The notes under the pieces are model-generated. The model saw nothing but the letters and a program-made list of their open reading frames with translations. It had not been told where the DNA came from and ran no database searches. A program made the position numbers and the translations under genes. This document shows, one piece after another, positions 51,864 through 58,711 of a DNA stretch of 64,000 nucleotides (position 1 is its first letter; each line of letters starts with the position of its first letter). This DNA comes from Pacificoceanicola onchidii (GTDB lineage Bacteria > Pseudomonadota > Alphaproteobacteria > Rhodobacterales > Rhodobacteraceae). Location: NCBI RefSeq assembly GCF_004804335.1, contig NZ_SRXY01000007.1, positions 62,001 to 126,000 on the forward strand, given 5' to 3'.

Positions 51864-52637
51864 TCAGAGCAACCTGTCGAGCAGAAGGCTGTGAAGATCA
51901 GGCCCGGCGGCCAGTACGCCATTGGTCTGCGGGACGGGATTGTTGAAGCGCAGCGGCCCGCCGCGTTTGTCGGTGGCGCGGGCGCCCGCTTCGTTCAGGA
52001 TCAGTGTTCCCGCCGCAATGTCCCACTCCCAGGACGGGCGGAACGTGAACATGGCGTCATAGCGCCCCTCGGCCACGAGGCTGAGCCGGTAGGCCAGTGA
52101 GGGCCGGTGGCTGCGCTTGAGGTCCGGCACCCCGCGCGGCCAGTGTTCGGCGCGAAGGCTGGGGCGCGTGGCCAGCACCTTGGCCTCTTCGATAGCCGCA
52201 GTCCGGCTGACGCCGATCGGCGCGCCGTTGAGCCGGGCGCCGCTGCCAAGCGCGGCGCTATAGAGCTTGTCACGCGCGGGCAGGTAGACCACGGCGGCGG
52301 TGACTTCGCCGTTGCGCACGACGGCCAGCGCATGAGCCCAGGTGTTGGAGCCTTCGATGAAGCTGCGGGTGCCGTCGATGGGATCGACAATGAACACGGT
52401 TTCGGCGTCCAGCCGCTCTGCGCCGTCCGCGCTTTCCTCTGAAAGCCAGCCGTAATCCGGACGGGCGCGGCGCAGGCGATCTTCCAGCAGGGCGTTCACC
52501 GCGAGATCGGCCTTGGTCACAGGCCCTGCACCGTCACCTTTGTCGCGCACCTGCAGGTCGCCACCCACATGGGACAGCGCTTCCTTGCCAGCGGCGCGGG
52601 CGGCGTCGATCAGCAGGGAGAGGTCATTCTCCGGCAA
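51864..52637 (-). CDS. 3'(2'),5'-bisphosphate nucleotidase-like phosphatase (CysQ/inositol monophosphatase family)
   Basis: 257-residue magnesium-dependent phosphatase. The metal-binding motifs VFIVDPIDGTRSFIEGSN (DPIDGT) and WEWDIAAGTLILNEAGA (WDxAAG) are present, and GWLSEES supplies the first acidic ligand. CysQ removes the 3' phosphate of PAP formed in sulfate assimilation, while close relatives act on inositol phosphates; length and context do not decide. The start is a TTG at 52637 with AGGG upstream; it overlaps the end of pmbA by 14 bases, so it is translationally coupled. Confidence 0.86.
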   Translation of the reverse strand: MPENDLSLLIDAARAAGKEALSHVGGDLQVRDKGDGAGPVTKADLAVNALLEDRLRRARPDYGWLSEESADGAERLDAETVFIVDPIDGTRSFIEGSNTWAHALAVVRNGEVTAAVVYLPARDKLYSAALGSGARLNGAPIGVSRTAAIEEAKVLATRPSLRAEHWPRGVPDLKRSHRPSLAYRLSLVAEGRYDAMFTFRPSWEWDIAAGTLILNEAGARATDKRGGPLRFNNPVPQTNGVLAAGPDLHSLLLDRLL

Positions 52638-53970
52638 GTGTCAGCCCTTCGACAAGCAAAGACGGCACAACACGGCTCAGATGTGTGCGGGCGTCGTTGG
52701 CTGGGATCATCCCGCGCAGCATGTCGCGCAGATTGCCCGCGATGGTCACACCGGAAACAGGCCCGGTGATTTCGCCATTCTCAACCCACAGGCCGGCAGC
52801 CCCACGCGAGTAATCGCCGGTGTTAGGATTGATCGTCGCGCCGATCATCGAGGTCACGATCAGGCCGGTGCCCATCTCGCGGATCAGATCGTCACGGCTG
52901 TGCGCCCCTTGGGTCAGTTCGAGGTTCCACGGAGTCGGAGAGGGGCCCGAGCCCGCACCGCGCGCGGCGTTGCCGGTGGAGGCAAGACCCAGTTTGCGGG
53001 CATTGACAAGATCCAATGTCCACCCTTTCAAAACGCCATTCTCGACAATGCTGCGCTTTTGGGTCGGCAGACCTTCGGCATCAAACGGACGGGAACCCGC
53101 CGCCCGGGGACGGTGCGGGTCTTCGATCAGAGAAATCCCGTCCGACAACACTTGATCACCCATGTTTTCCAACAACCAAGACGCGCCGCGCGCGATCGCA
53201 GCACCATTGGCCGCCGCCATCAAGTGACCGATGAGCGAGGCTGCAATACGCTCGTCAAACAGAACGGGATAGGCGCCGGTCTTTGGCTTGCCCGGGTTCA
53301 GGCGGGCGAGCGTGCGCTCTGCTGCGCTAAGGCCAATGTCTTCGGGGCTGCGCAGGTCGCGCTGGAAGGTACGGCTATCACCGTCGTAGTCGCGCTCCAT
53401 GCCAAGGCCGGTGCCCGCGATGGCCACACAGGAGGTGCTGCGCGAGGTGCGGCGGTAGCCACCTTCAAAACCGTTGGAGGCGGCGAGCCAGACATCGCGT
53501 GCGCTATAGCTGGCAGAGGCAGAATCGACTTGGGTGATGCCGTCCTGGGACAGAGCGGCAGCCTCGGCACGGCGGGCGTCGTCTTCGAGTGCCTTGGGGG
53601 CAGGTTCCGGTGTGTCGTCGGCAAGCTCCAGAGCCGCAAGATCCCAGGATTGGGCGAGCATGTCCGGGTCGGCAAGCCCGATGTACGGGTCTTCCGGGGC
53701 CTCGTGCGCCATGGCCACGGCGCGGGTGGCCATGGCTTCGATTGTGCTGGCGGATGTATCGGAGGCGGACACGATGGCGCTGCGTTGCCCGACAAAGACG
53801 CGCAATCCGATGTCATTGCCTTCGGCGCGCTCGGCCTGTTCCAAAACCCCGGCGCGCACGTCGATGGAAACGGCAGCCCCGTTCAGCGCGATGGCATCGG
53901 CACTGTCGGCACCGGCGGCCTTGGCGGCGGAGAGCAAGGATTGCGTCAGGTCCTGAAGCGATGTCGGCAT
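52624..53970 (-). CDS. pmbA: Metalloprotease-like protein PmbA/TldD
   Basis: 448-residue member of the U62 (TldD/PmbA) family, which forms TldD/TldE heterodimers that cut peptides such as microcin precursors and unfolded peptides. VLFDERIAASLIGHLMAAAN near residue 230, ATSTGNAARGAGSGPSPTPW near residue 340 and the C-terminal GEITGPVSGVTIAGNLRDML are characteristic. No tldD is in the window. The start at 53970 (MPTSLQDLTQSLL) is used because homology begins there; the open frame to 54102 runs over palindromic non-coding DNA. Confidence 0.93.
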   Translation of the reverse strand: MPTSLQDLTQSLLSAAKAAGADSADAIALNGAAVSIDVRAGVLEQAERAEGNDIGLRVFVGQRSAIVSASDTSASTIEAMATRAVAMAHEAPEDPYIGLADPDMLAQSWDLAALELADDTPEPAPKALEDDARRAEAAALSQDGITQVDSASASYSARDVWLAASNGFEGGYRRTSRSTSCVAIAGTGLGMERDYDGDSRTFQRDLRSPEDIGLSAAERTLARLNPGKPKTGAYPVLFDERIAASLIGHLMAAANGAAIARGASWLLENMGDQVLSDGISLIEDPHRPRAAGSRPFDAEGLPTQKRSIVENGVLKGWTLDLVNARKLGLASTGNAARGAGSGPSPTPWNLELTQGAHSRDDLIREMGTGLIVTSMIGATINPNTGDYSRGAAGLWVENGEITGPVSGVTIAGNLRDMLRGMIPANDARTHLSRVVPSLLVEGLTLAGE

Positions 53971-54063
53971 GGGGCGTCCCGGATCATTTGGCGTTCCAAA
54001 CGAGGTAGGCCGGAACGCGGTGCGGTACAAGGGTTTGTCGCCCGGCTTTGACGTGCGCACCCA

Positions 54064-54106
54064 AAAAGTCGTGCACGACTTTTGCAAATTGCATGGATGC
54101 AATTTG
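54064..54106. repeat. Two adjacent perfect palindromes
   Basis: A 20-bp perfect palindrome AAAAGTCGTGCACGACTTTT (54064-54083), then CAAATTGCAT-GG-ATGCAATTTG (54085-54106). They begin 3 bases beyond the stop of the glycosidase gene. On the minus strand the first ends in a T-run, so it can act as an intrinsic terminator. Confidence 0.85.
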
Positions 54107-54109
54107 GCG

Positions 54110-54847
54110 CTACTCGGAGGTGACCGCTACGATGGGACCCATTTGCCGGCCCAGGTCGGCGCGGTTCAGCGACGGGGCGAACAGGCGCGAGACGTTGCCA
54201 TCAAGAAAGAGCGCATTCGGCAGGGTCAGACCGTCGCGGAACAGGCGGGCGAACTCGTAGAATGTGACGGAGGTATCGGAGATCACGAACACGGCGCGTT
54301 TGCCGTCTGCAGATGTGCCAACGCCATTGCGCACATAGCGTGAGGTGCTGTCCGGCAGAAAGCGCGGATGCAACTCGCCGTCGATCACAAGCATCGGCCC
54401 GGATTGCGTGGCGAAATCGCAGTCCGGACGCTGGCGCTGGTAAGCGCGTGTTTCGATGACATCGGCACGGTTCGCCTGAATACAGAGCAAACCATTGGGC
54501 AAAAGGCCGAAGTTGCCGGGGCCGGGGTTGGCAATCACGCGCATCCGTTCCTGCCCGTCTTCGACGTAATGCCCGACAGGCGCGCGATCGTCGTGATACA
54601 TCCCGGCGTTCATTGCAAAGAGCAGCGTTTTGCCATCGGCGTTCAGTGCGGTCTCGAGCGATGAAAAGTCGCCATACGGCTGATCAGAAGGGTCGTTCAG
54701 AAACAGCCGCAGATGCTCGTGCTCCGGGGCCACTTCACAAACCGCGTAGCGGTTGCCTTCAAAGCGCAGGCTCTCGCAAGACAGGGCCGACGCGCCGGTG
54801 GCAAGGCCCACGGCGGTCAGTGTCAAAAGAGCCCAAAACGCGCGCAT
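54110..54847 (-). CDS. Phosphodiester glycosidase-family (NAGPA/DUF2233) exported protein
   Basis: 245 residues with a signal peptide ([20 protein letters not shown]). The block LLFAMNAGMYHDDRAPVGHY and the later NALFLDGNVSRLFAP carry the motifs of the phosphodiester glycosidase family, which in animals uncovers mannose-6-phosphate and in bacteria acts on sugar-phosphate linkages in the envelope. The bacterial substrate is unknown. The ATG at 54847 is chosen over a GTG one codon earlier; the junction with rbfA reads GTGATG, so the genes are coupled either way. Confidence 0.86.
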   Translation of the reverse strand: MRAFWALLTLTAVGLATGASALSCESLRFEGNRYAVCEVAPEHEHLRLFLNDPSDQPYGDFSSLETALNADGKTLLFAMNAGMYHDDRAPVGHYVEDGQERMRVIANPGPGNFGLLPNGLLCIQANRADVIETRAYQRQRPDCDFATQSGPMLVIDGELHPRFLPDSTSRYVRNGVGTSADGKRAVFVISDTSVTFYEFARLFRDGLTLPNALFLDGNVSRLFAPSLNRADLGRQMGPIVAVTSE

Positions 54848-55242
54848 CACCCGTCAAGATCGCGGCGCACCGCGTCCTGAGACATCAGGCGTCGATGCTC
54901 ATCAAGCTGATCAAACGTGTCGTCCAGCCGGAAGTGCAGCTGCGGCGTATGCTTGAGCTTCATGCCTTTGGACAACAGGTGGCGCAACTCGCCGCGATGT
55001 CGGTGCAGGAGGTCGAACATATCCTGCTCGCCCTTTCCGCCCAAGGGCACCACGTAAGCCGTTGCAATGCGCAGATCGGGAGAAACGCGTACTTCGCCCA
55101 CGGTGATCGACAGACGGTTCAGGTCCGGATCATGGATTTCGCCGCGCGAGAGGATTTCCGACAGGCGGCGGCGCAGGAGTTCGCCCACGCGCCTTTGGCG
55201 CTGCGACTGACCGGGACCTTCGGGGATTCTGTTCTTTGCCAT
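54847..55242 (-). CDS. rbfA: 30S ribosome-binding factor A
   Basis: 131-residue KH-fold protein that helps 16S rRNA maturation in the small subunit. The N-terminus [19 protein letters not shown] and the block [20 protein letters not shown] are diagnostic, and [16 protein letters not shown] is the C-terminal signature. The start at 55242 fits the family; an in-frame ATG at 55278 adds residues without conservation. It is divergent from dapB with 88 bases between. Confidence 0.95.
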   Translation of the reverse strand: MAKNRIPEGPGQSQRQRRVGELLRRRLSEILSRGEIHDPDLNRLSITVGEVRVSPDLRIATAYVVPLGGKGEQDMFDLLHRHRGELRHLLSKGMKLKHTPQLHFRLDDTFDQLDEHRRLMSQDAVRRDLDG

Positions 55243-55330
55243 GGCCGCAGATGTAAGCCGCTTCATCGCCTTTGCCAAGCGGGGCGCGCCGCGCTATGGG
55301 GTGGCAAACGAGAAAGAATGGAGAAGGATG

Positions 55331-56143
55331 ATGACCGAACTGCCGGGCGTTGTGATCACCGGGGTATCCGGACGTATGGGCCAAATGCTGGCGCGCGAAG
55401 TGCTGGCCAGTGGATCGCTCAAGCTGGCAGGGGGTCTGGAGCGCGAAGGGCACCCTTGGGTCGGCCGGGATCTGGGCGAATGCATGGGAGGCGCCGCCAA
55501 TGGCGTCATGGTGAGCGATGATCCGCTTGAGGCGTTTGCCCATGCTCAGGCGGTGATCGATTTCACGGCCCCTGTTGCAACGGTTGCCTTTGCCGAACTG
55601 GCGGCGCAAGCGCGGGCGGTGCATGTGATCGGCACCACAGGTCTGTCCGAGGACGATCTTGCGAAGATCAAGGCAGCCTCCCGCCATGCTGTCGTGGTGC
55701 GGGCCGGGAACATGAGCCTCGGTGTGAACCTTCTGACCCAGGTGACCAAGCAGGTCGCCGCCGCTCTGGACGCGGATTGGGATATCGAGATCATCGAAGC
55801 GCACCACCATCACAAGGTTGATGCCCCGTCTGGAACCGCGTTGATGCTGGGTGAAGCGGCCGCCGAAGGGCGTGGCGTGGCGCTGGACGAGGTCTCTGAT
55901 CGTGGCCGGGATGGAATCACCGGCGCGCGCAAGAAGGGTGACATCGGGTTTCATGCCATTCGCGGCGGCGATGTTGTCGGCGAACACGAGGTCATCTTTG
56001 CCGCCCCGGGCGAGCGCATCGTTATTAAGCACATCGCGTCTGACCGGGCGCTGTTTGCCAGAGGCGCTTTGAAAGCAGCGCTTTGGGGGCAGGACAAAGC
56101 ACCGGGCGAGTACGACATGCTGGACGTTCTGGGGCTGAAGTAA
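55331..56143 (+). CDS. dapB: 4-hydroxy-tetrahydrodipicolinate reductase
   Basis: 270-residue NAD(P)H reductase of the lysine/diaminopimelate pathway. The nucleotide-binding motif [18 protein letters not shown] starts near residue 7; the catalytic block [20 protein letters not shown] is present in full, and the dimer-forming [12 protein letters not shown] follows. The ATG at 55331 has GGAG 7 bases upstream; an ATG one codon earlier and an extension to 55241 are less likely. The gene is followed by a large inverted repeat before the XRE regulator. Confidence 0.96.
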   Translation: MTELPGVVITGVSGRMGQMLAREVLASGSLKLAGGLEREGHPWVGRDLGECMGGAANGVMVSDDPLEAFAHAQAVIDFTAPVATVAFAELAAQARAVHVIGTTGLSEDDLAKIKAASRHAVVVRAGNMSLGVNLLTQVTKQVAAALDADWDIEIIEAHHHHKVDAPSGTALMLGEAAAEGRGVALDEVSDRGRDGITGARKKGDIGFHAIRGGDVVGEHEVIFAAPGERIVIKHIASDRALFARGALKAALWGQDKAPGEYDMLDVLGLK

Positions 56144-56155
56144 GTCTTTTCGACG

Positions 56156-56230
56156 GGCTCATGAAATTTTTGTTTGATTTTTCACGTGGCATCCTGCAGC
56201 GTGAAAAAGAGCGCGAAAATTTCATGAGCC
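56156..56230. promoter_or_regulatory. Nested inverted repeat ending at the regulator start codon
   Basis: Outer 15-bp perfect arms (56156-56170 and 56216-56230; GGCTCATGAAATTTT / AAAATTTCATGAGCC) enclose inner 9-bp perfect arms (56178-56186 and 56200-56208; TTTTTCACG / CGTGAAAAA). The right outer arm ends on the base before the ATG of the XRE gene. Likely operator and/or RNA hairpin that hides the start region; it may also terminate dapB. Confidence 0.75.
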
Positions 56231-56794
56231 ATGTCACAGCCAACCTCCCAAACCCTCGGCGCTGATTTGCGCGCAGTCCGCCGGATGCGGGGGCTGACGC
56301 TGCAGGATATGGCGCAGGCCCTGAACCGCTCGGTCGGCTGGGTCAGTCAGGTGGAGCGGGATCTGTCAGAGCCGTCGATCACCGATCTGCGCCAGATGGC
56401 GTCGCTGCTCGACATCCCGCTGTCCTCGCTTTTCGGCAGGGCGGACACACCATCCGATGAAGAAGGCTTGATCGTCCGCGAAGGGGCACGGCGGCCGATC
56501 GGGTGTCGTCAGGCCGGGCTTGTCGAAGAGCTCTTGTCTCCGGATCTGACGGATGACTTTGAAATGGTGCATTGCACCTTTGCCCCCAACTCCGAATGCG
56601 ACGCGCCGGTCTGCCGTCCGACGCAAGAGATGGGCTACCTGACAAAAGGTCGGCTTGACCTGATCATTGCAGGCAAGCGGTTTTCGCTGAACCCCGGCGA
56701 CAGTTTCCGCATCCGGGGCGAGACCTTCGAGTGGATCAACCCTCATGACGACCCCGCCGAGGCGATCTGGGTCATCGCGCCGCCGGTGTACTGA
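56231..56794 (+). CDS. XRE-cupin transcriptional regulator
   Basis: 187 residues. The N-terminal helix-turn-helix (about 8-65: LRAVRRMRGLTLQDMAQALN, VGWVSQVERDLSEPSITDLR) belongs to the XRE/HipB class; the C-terminal cupin (about 105-185: GYLTKGRLDLIIAGKRFSLN, GDSFRIRG) should bind a small ligand. This type often controls a neighbouring amino-acid or amine catabolic operon. The ATG at 56231 lies exactly at the end of a nested inverted repeat and has no clear SD of its own, so translation may be leaderless or structure-controlled. The exporter gene starts 2 bases after its stop. Confidence 0.92.
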   Translation: MSQPTSQTLGADLRAVRRMRGLTLQDMAQALNRSVGWVSQVERDLSEPSITDLRQMASLLDIPLSSLFGRADTPSDEEGLIVREGARRPIGCRQAGLVEELLSPDLTDDFEMVHCTFAPNSECDAPVCRPTQEMGYLTKGRLDLIIAGKRFSLNPGDSFRIRGETFEWINPHDDPAEAIWVIAPPVY

Positions 56795-56795
56795 G

Positions 56796-57422
56796 ATGAG
56801 CTTTGAAGGGTGGATCATCTTTGCGTCGTTCTGGGTGTTGTTCGTCACATCGCCGGGGCCGAATGCGGTCAATTGCATTCAAAACGGCATGACTTTTGGA
56901 TTCGTGCGGTCGCTGTGGGGCGTGCTGGGCATCCTGACGCAGGCGCTCTTGTTCCTGTTTCTCTCGGCGGCGGGGATCACGGCGCTGCTGACGGCCTCCC
57001 CAACCGGGTTCCTGATCGCCAAGGTGATTGGCGCGTTGGTTCTGATTTGGCTGGGCGTGCGCAACTGGCTGCGCGCGGCGCGGCCCGTGCAGGCGGAACC
57101 GGCCCCGTCGCACCACATCTATTCCCGCGCCTTCACGATCGCGACGATCAATCCCAAATCGGTCGCCGGCTACCTGGCCGCCTTTTCGCAGTTTGTCCAA
57201 ACGGACGTGCCAAGCGGTCCGCAAATGTGGGTGATCGTGCCCACCGCACTGACCATCACCGCCGCCAGCTACATGACCTACACCCTGCTTGGCGCAGTGC
57301 TTGGCCGGGCGGCGCTCTCTGCGGTGGCCAACATCACCATCCGCCGCGTTCTGGCCGGGTGTTTCATCCTGTACGGTCTGGCGCTTGCCGCGACGGCCAT
57401 ACCCAAAGGAGCGGTATCATGA
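56796..57422 (+). CDS. LysE-family exporter in the methylamine-type operon
   Basis: 208-residue membrane protein with about six hydrophobic segments. LFVTSPGPNAVNCIQNGMTF near the N-terminus is the LysE/RhtB signature, and ATINPKSVAGYLAAFSQFV is the second. It probably exports an amino acid or amine. It lies directly after the regulator and overlaps the GFA-family gene by four bases (ATGA), so it belongs to the same transcript. It is only distantly similar to the LysE protein at 24.6 kb; the two are separate family branches as far as I can judge by eye. Confidence 0.92.
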   Translation: MSFEGWIIFASFWVLFVTSPGPNAVNCIQNGMTFGFVRSLWGVLGILTQALLFLFLSAAGITALLTASPTGFLIAKVIGALVLIWLGVRNWLRAARPVQAEPAPSHHIYSRAFTIATINPKSVAGYLAAFSQFVQTDVPSGPQMWVIVPTALTITAASYMTYTLLGAVLGRAALSAVANITIRRVLAGCFILYGLALAATAIPKGAVS

Positions 57423-57787
57423 AGGGTTCTTGTGCCTGCGGGACCATTGCGTTCACTGTCTCCGGCGAGCCTATCGGGGCCTCCTGCTGTCATTGCTCGC
57501 AATGCCGCAAGATGTCCGGGCATGTTTGGAGTTCTGCCTACCTGCCAGCGACGCAAATCGAAATCACCGGCCCGGTCAAATGGGTCTCTCTGAGCGCGCA
57601 GGCGAAGCGCGGCATCTGCCCCGAGTGCGGCGCGTTCCTGTTCTGGAAAGCCCATGACGAGGAAACGATGAGCTTCGCGCTGGGCGCCATCGACGGCGAC
57701 ACCGGCCTGACCCTTGAAAAGCACATCTTCACCGCGATGAAGGGCGACTACTACGCCCTGTCCGATGGGCTTCCGCAGAAGGACTGA
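57419..57787 (+). CDS. GFA-family (glutathione-dependent formaldehyde-activating enzyme-like) protein
   Basis: 122-residue zinc-binding protein. The cysteines GSCACGTIAF, SCCHCSQCRKMSG and GICPECGAF form the GFA/CENP-V zinc pattern. Classic Gfa joins formaldehyde to glutathione; most relatives are uncharacterised and many lack that activity. Here its place before a methyl-removing dehydrogenase that can release formaldehyde makes a formaldehyde-handling role plausible, but it is inference. The start overlaps the exporter stop by four bases; the next gene starts 3 bases after its stop. Confidence 0.9.
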   Translation: MKGSCACGTIAFTVSGEPIGASCCHCSQCRKMSGHVWSSAYLPATQIEITGPVKWVSLSAQAKRGICPECGAFLFWKAHDEETMSFALGAIDGDTGLTLEKHIFTAMKGDYYALSDGLPQKD

Positions 57788-57790
57788 GGC

Positions 57791-58690
57791 ATGAGCAAAC
57801 CGGCAATCACGCTGCTTGATGGCGGCATGGGGCAGGAGATCATCCGGCGGTCTGGCGAAAAGCCGACGCCGCTCTGGTCGACTCAGGTCATGATTGACCA
57901 GCCCGGTCTGGTGGCACAGGTGCACGGCGATTACTTCGACGCTGGCGCGACGGTGGCCACCGCGAACAGCTACGCGATCCTGCGTGATCGCCTGCGGATG
58001 GCCGATATCGAAGACCAGTTCGAGGCGCTGACGGTTGGCGCGATGCAAGAGGCCCGAGCGGCGCGCGATGCGCATGGCTCGGGGCGGATTGCCGGGTCGA
58101 TTGGGCCTTTAAAAGCCACGTATCGCCCGGACCTGCACCCGCCGGTGGCCGACTCCATTCCGCAGTACGCCGAGATTGGCCGGGCCCAGGCGCCGCATGT
58201 GGATTTCTTTCTTGTGGAGACCATTGCCTCGCTCAGACATGCAGAGTCGGCGCTCTCCGCACTCAAGGATCTGGGAAAGCCGGTCTGGCTGTCGGTCACG
58301 CTGGATGACAAGGACGGGACAAAGCTGCGGTCCGGCGAGGCTGTCGCTGACGTCCTGCCCATTGCGGCGGATGGCGCGGCGGTGCTTCTGGCCAACTGCT
58401 CCATGCCCGAAGCTATGCCCGCAGCCCTGGAGATCTTCGCAAAGCAAAGCCTGCCCTTTGGCGCCTATGCCAACGCTTTCACCGAGATTTCCAGCGGCTT
58501 TCTGAAAGAGGCACCCACTGTTGATGCGCTGACCGCGCGCACGGATCTCACGCCGGACACCTATGCCGATCACGCCCTGCACTGGATCGACATGGGCGCA
58601 ACCATTGTCGGCGGCTGCTGCGAAACCGGCCCTGCTCATATTGCTGAAATCGCGCGTCGTCTTCGGGCGGCGGGCTTTGACACCGTTTAA
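57791..58690 (+). CDS. Homocysteine/betaine S-methyltransferase-family protein
   Basis: 299-residue zinc-dependent barrel that moves a methyl group to homocysteine or a similar thiol. The N-terminus ITLLDGGMGQEI is typical; the zinc ligands are Cys203 in LLANCSM and Cys276-Cys277 in VGGCCETGPAHI. This is the BHMT/MmuM type. The dehydrogenase gene downstream attacks dimethylglycine or sarcosine, so betaine is a good donor candidate: the enzyme would yield dimethylglycine for its neighbour. S-methylmethionine or another donor cannot be excluded. Confidence 0.88.
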   Translation: MSKPAITLLDGGMGQEIIRRSGEKPTPLWSTQVMIDQPGLVAQVHGDYFDAGATVATANSYAILRDRLRMADIEDQFEALTVGAMQEARAARDAHGSGRIAGSIGPLKATYRPDLHPPVADSIPQYAEIGRAQAPHVDFFLVETIASLRHAESALSALKDLGKPVWLSVTLDDKDGTKLRSGEAVADVLPIAADGAAVLLANCSMPEAMPAALEIFAKQSLPFGAYANAFTEISSGFLKEAPTVDALTARTDLTPDTYADHALHWIDMGATIVGGCCETGPAHIAEIARRLRAAGFDTV

Positions 58691-58711
58691 CCCTTCGCCG
58701 AGGAGCGATTC

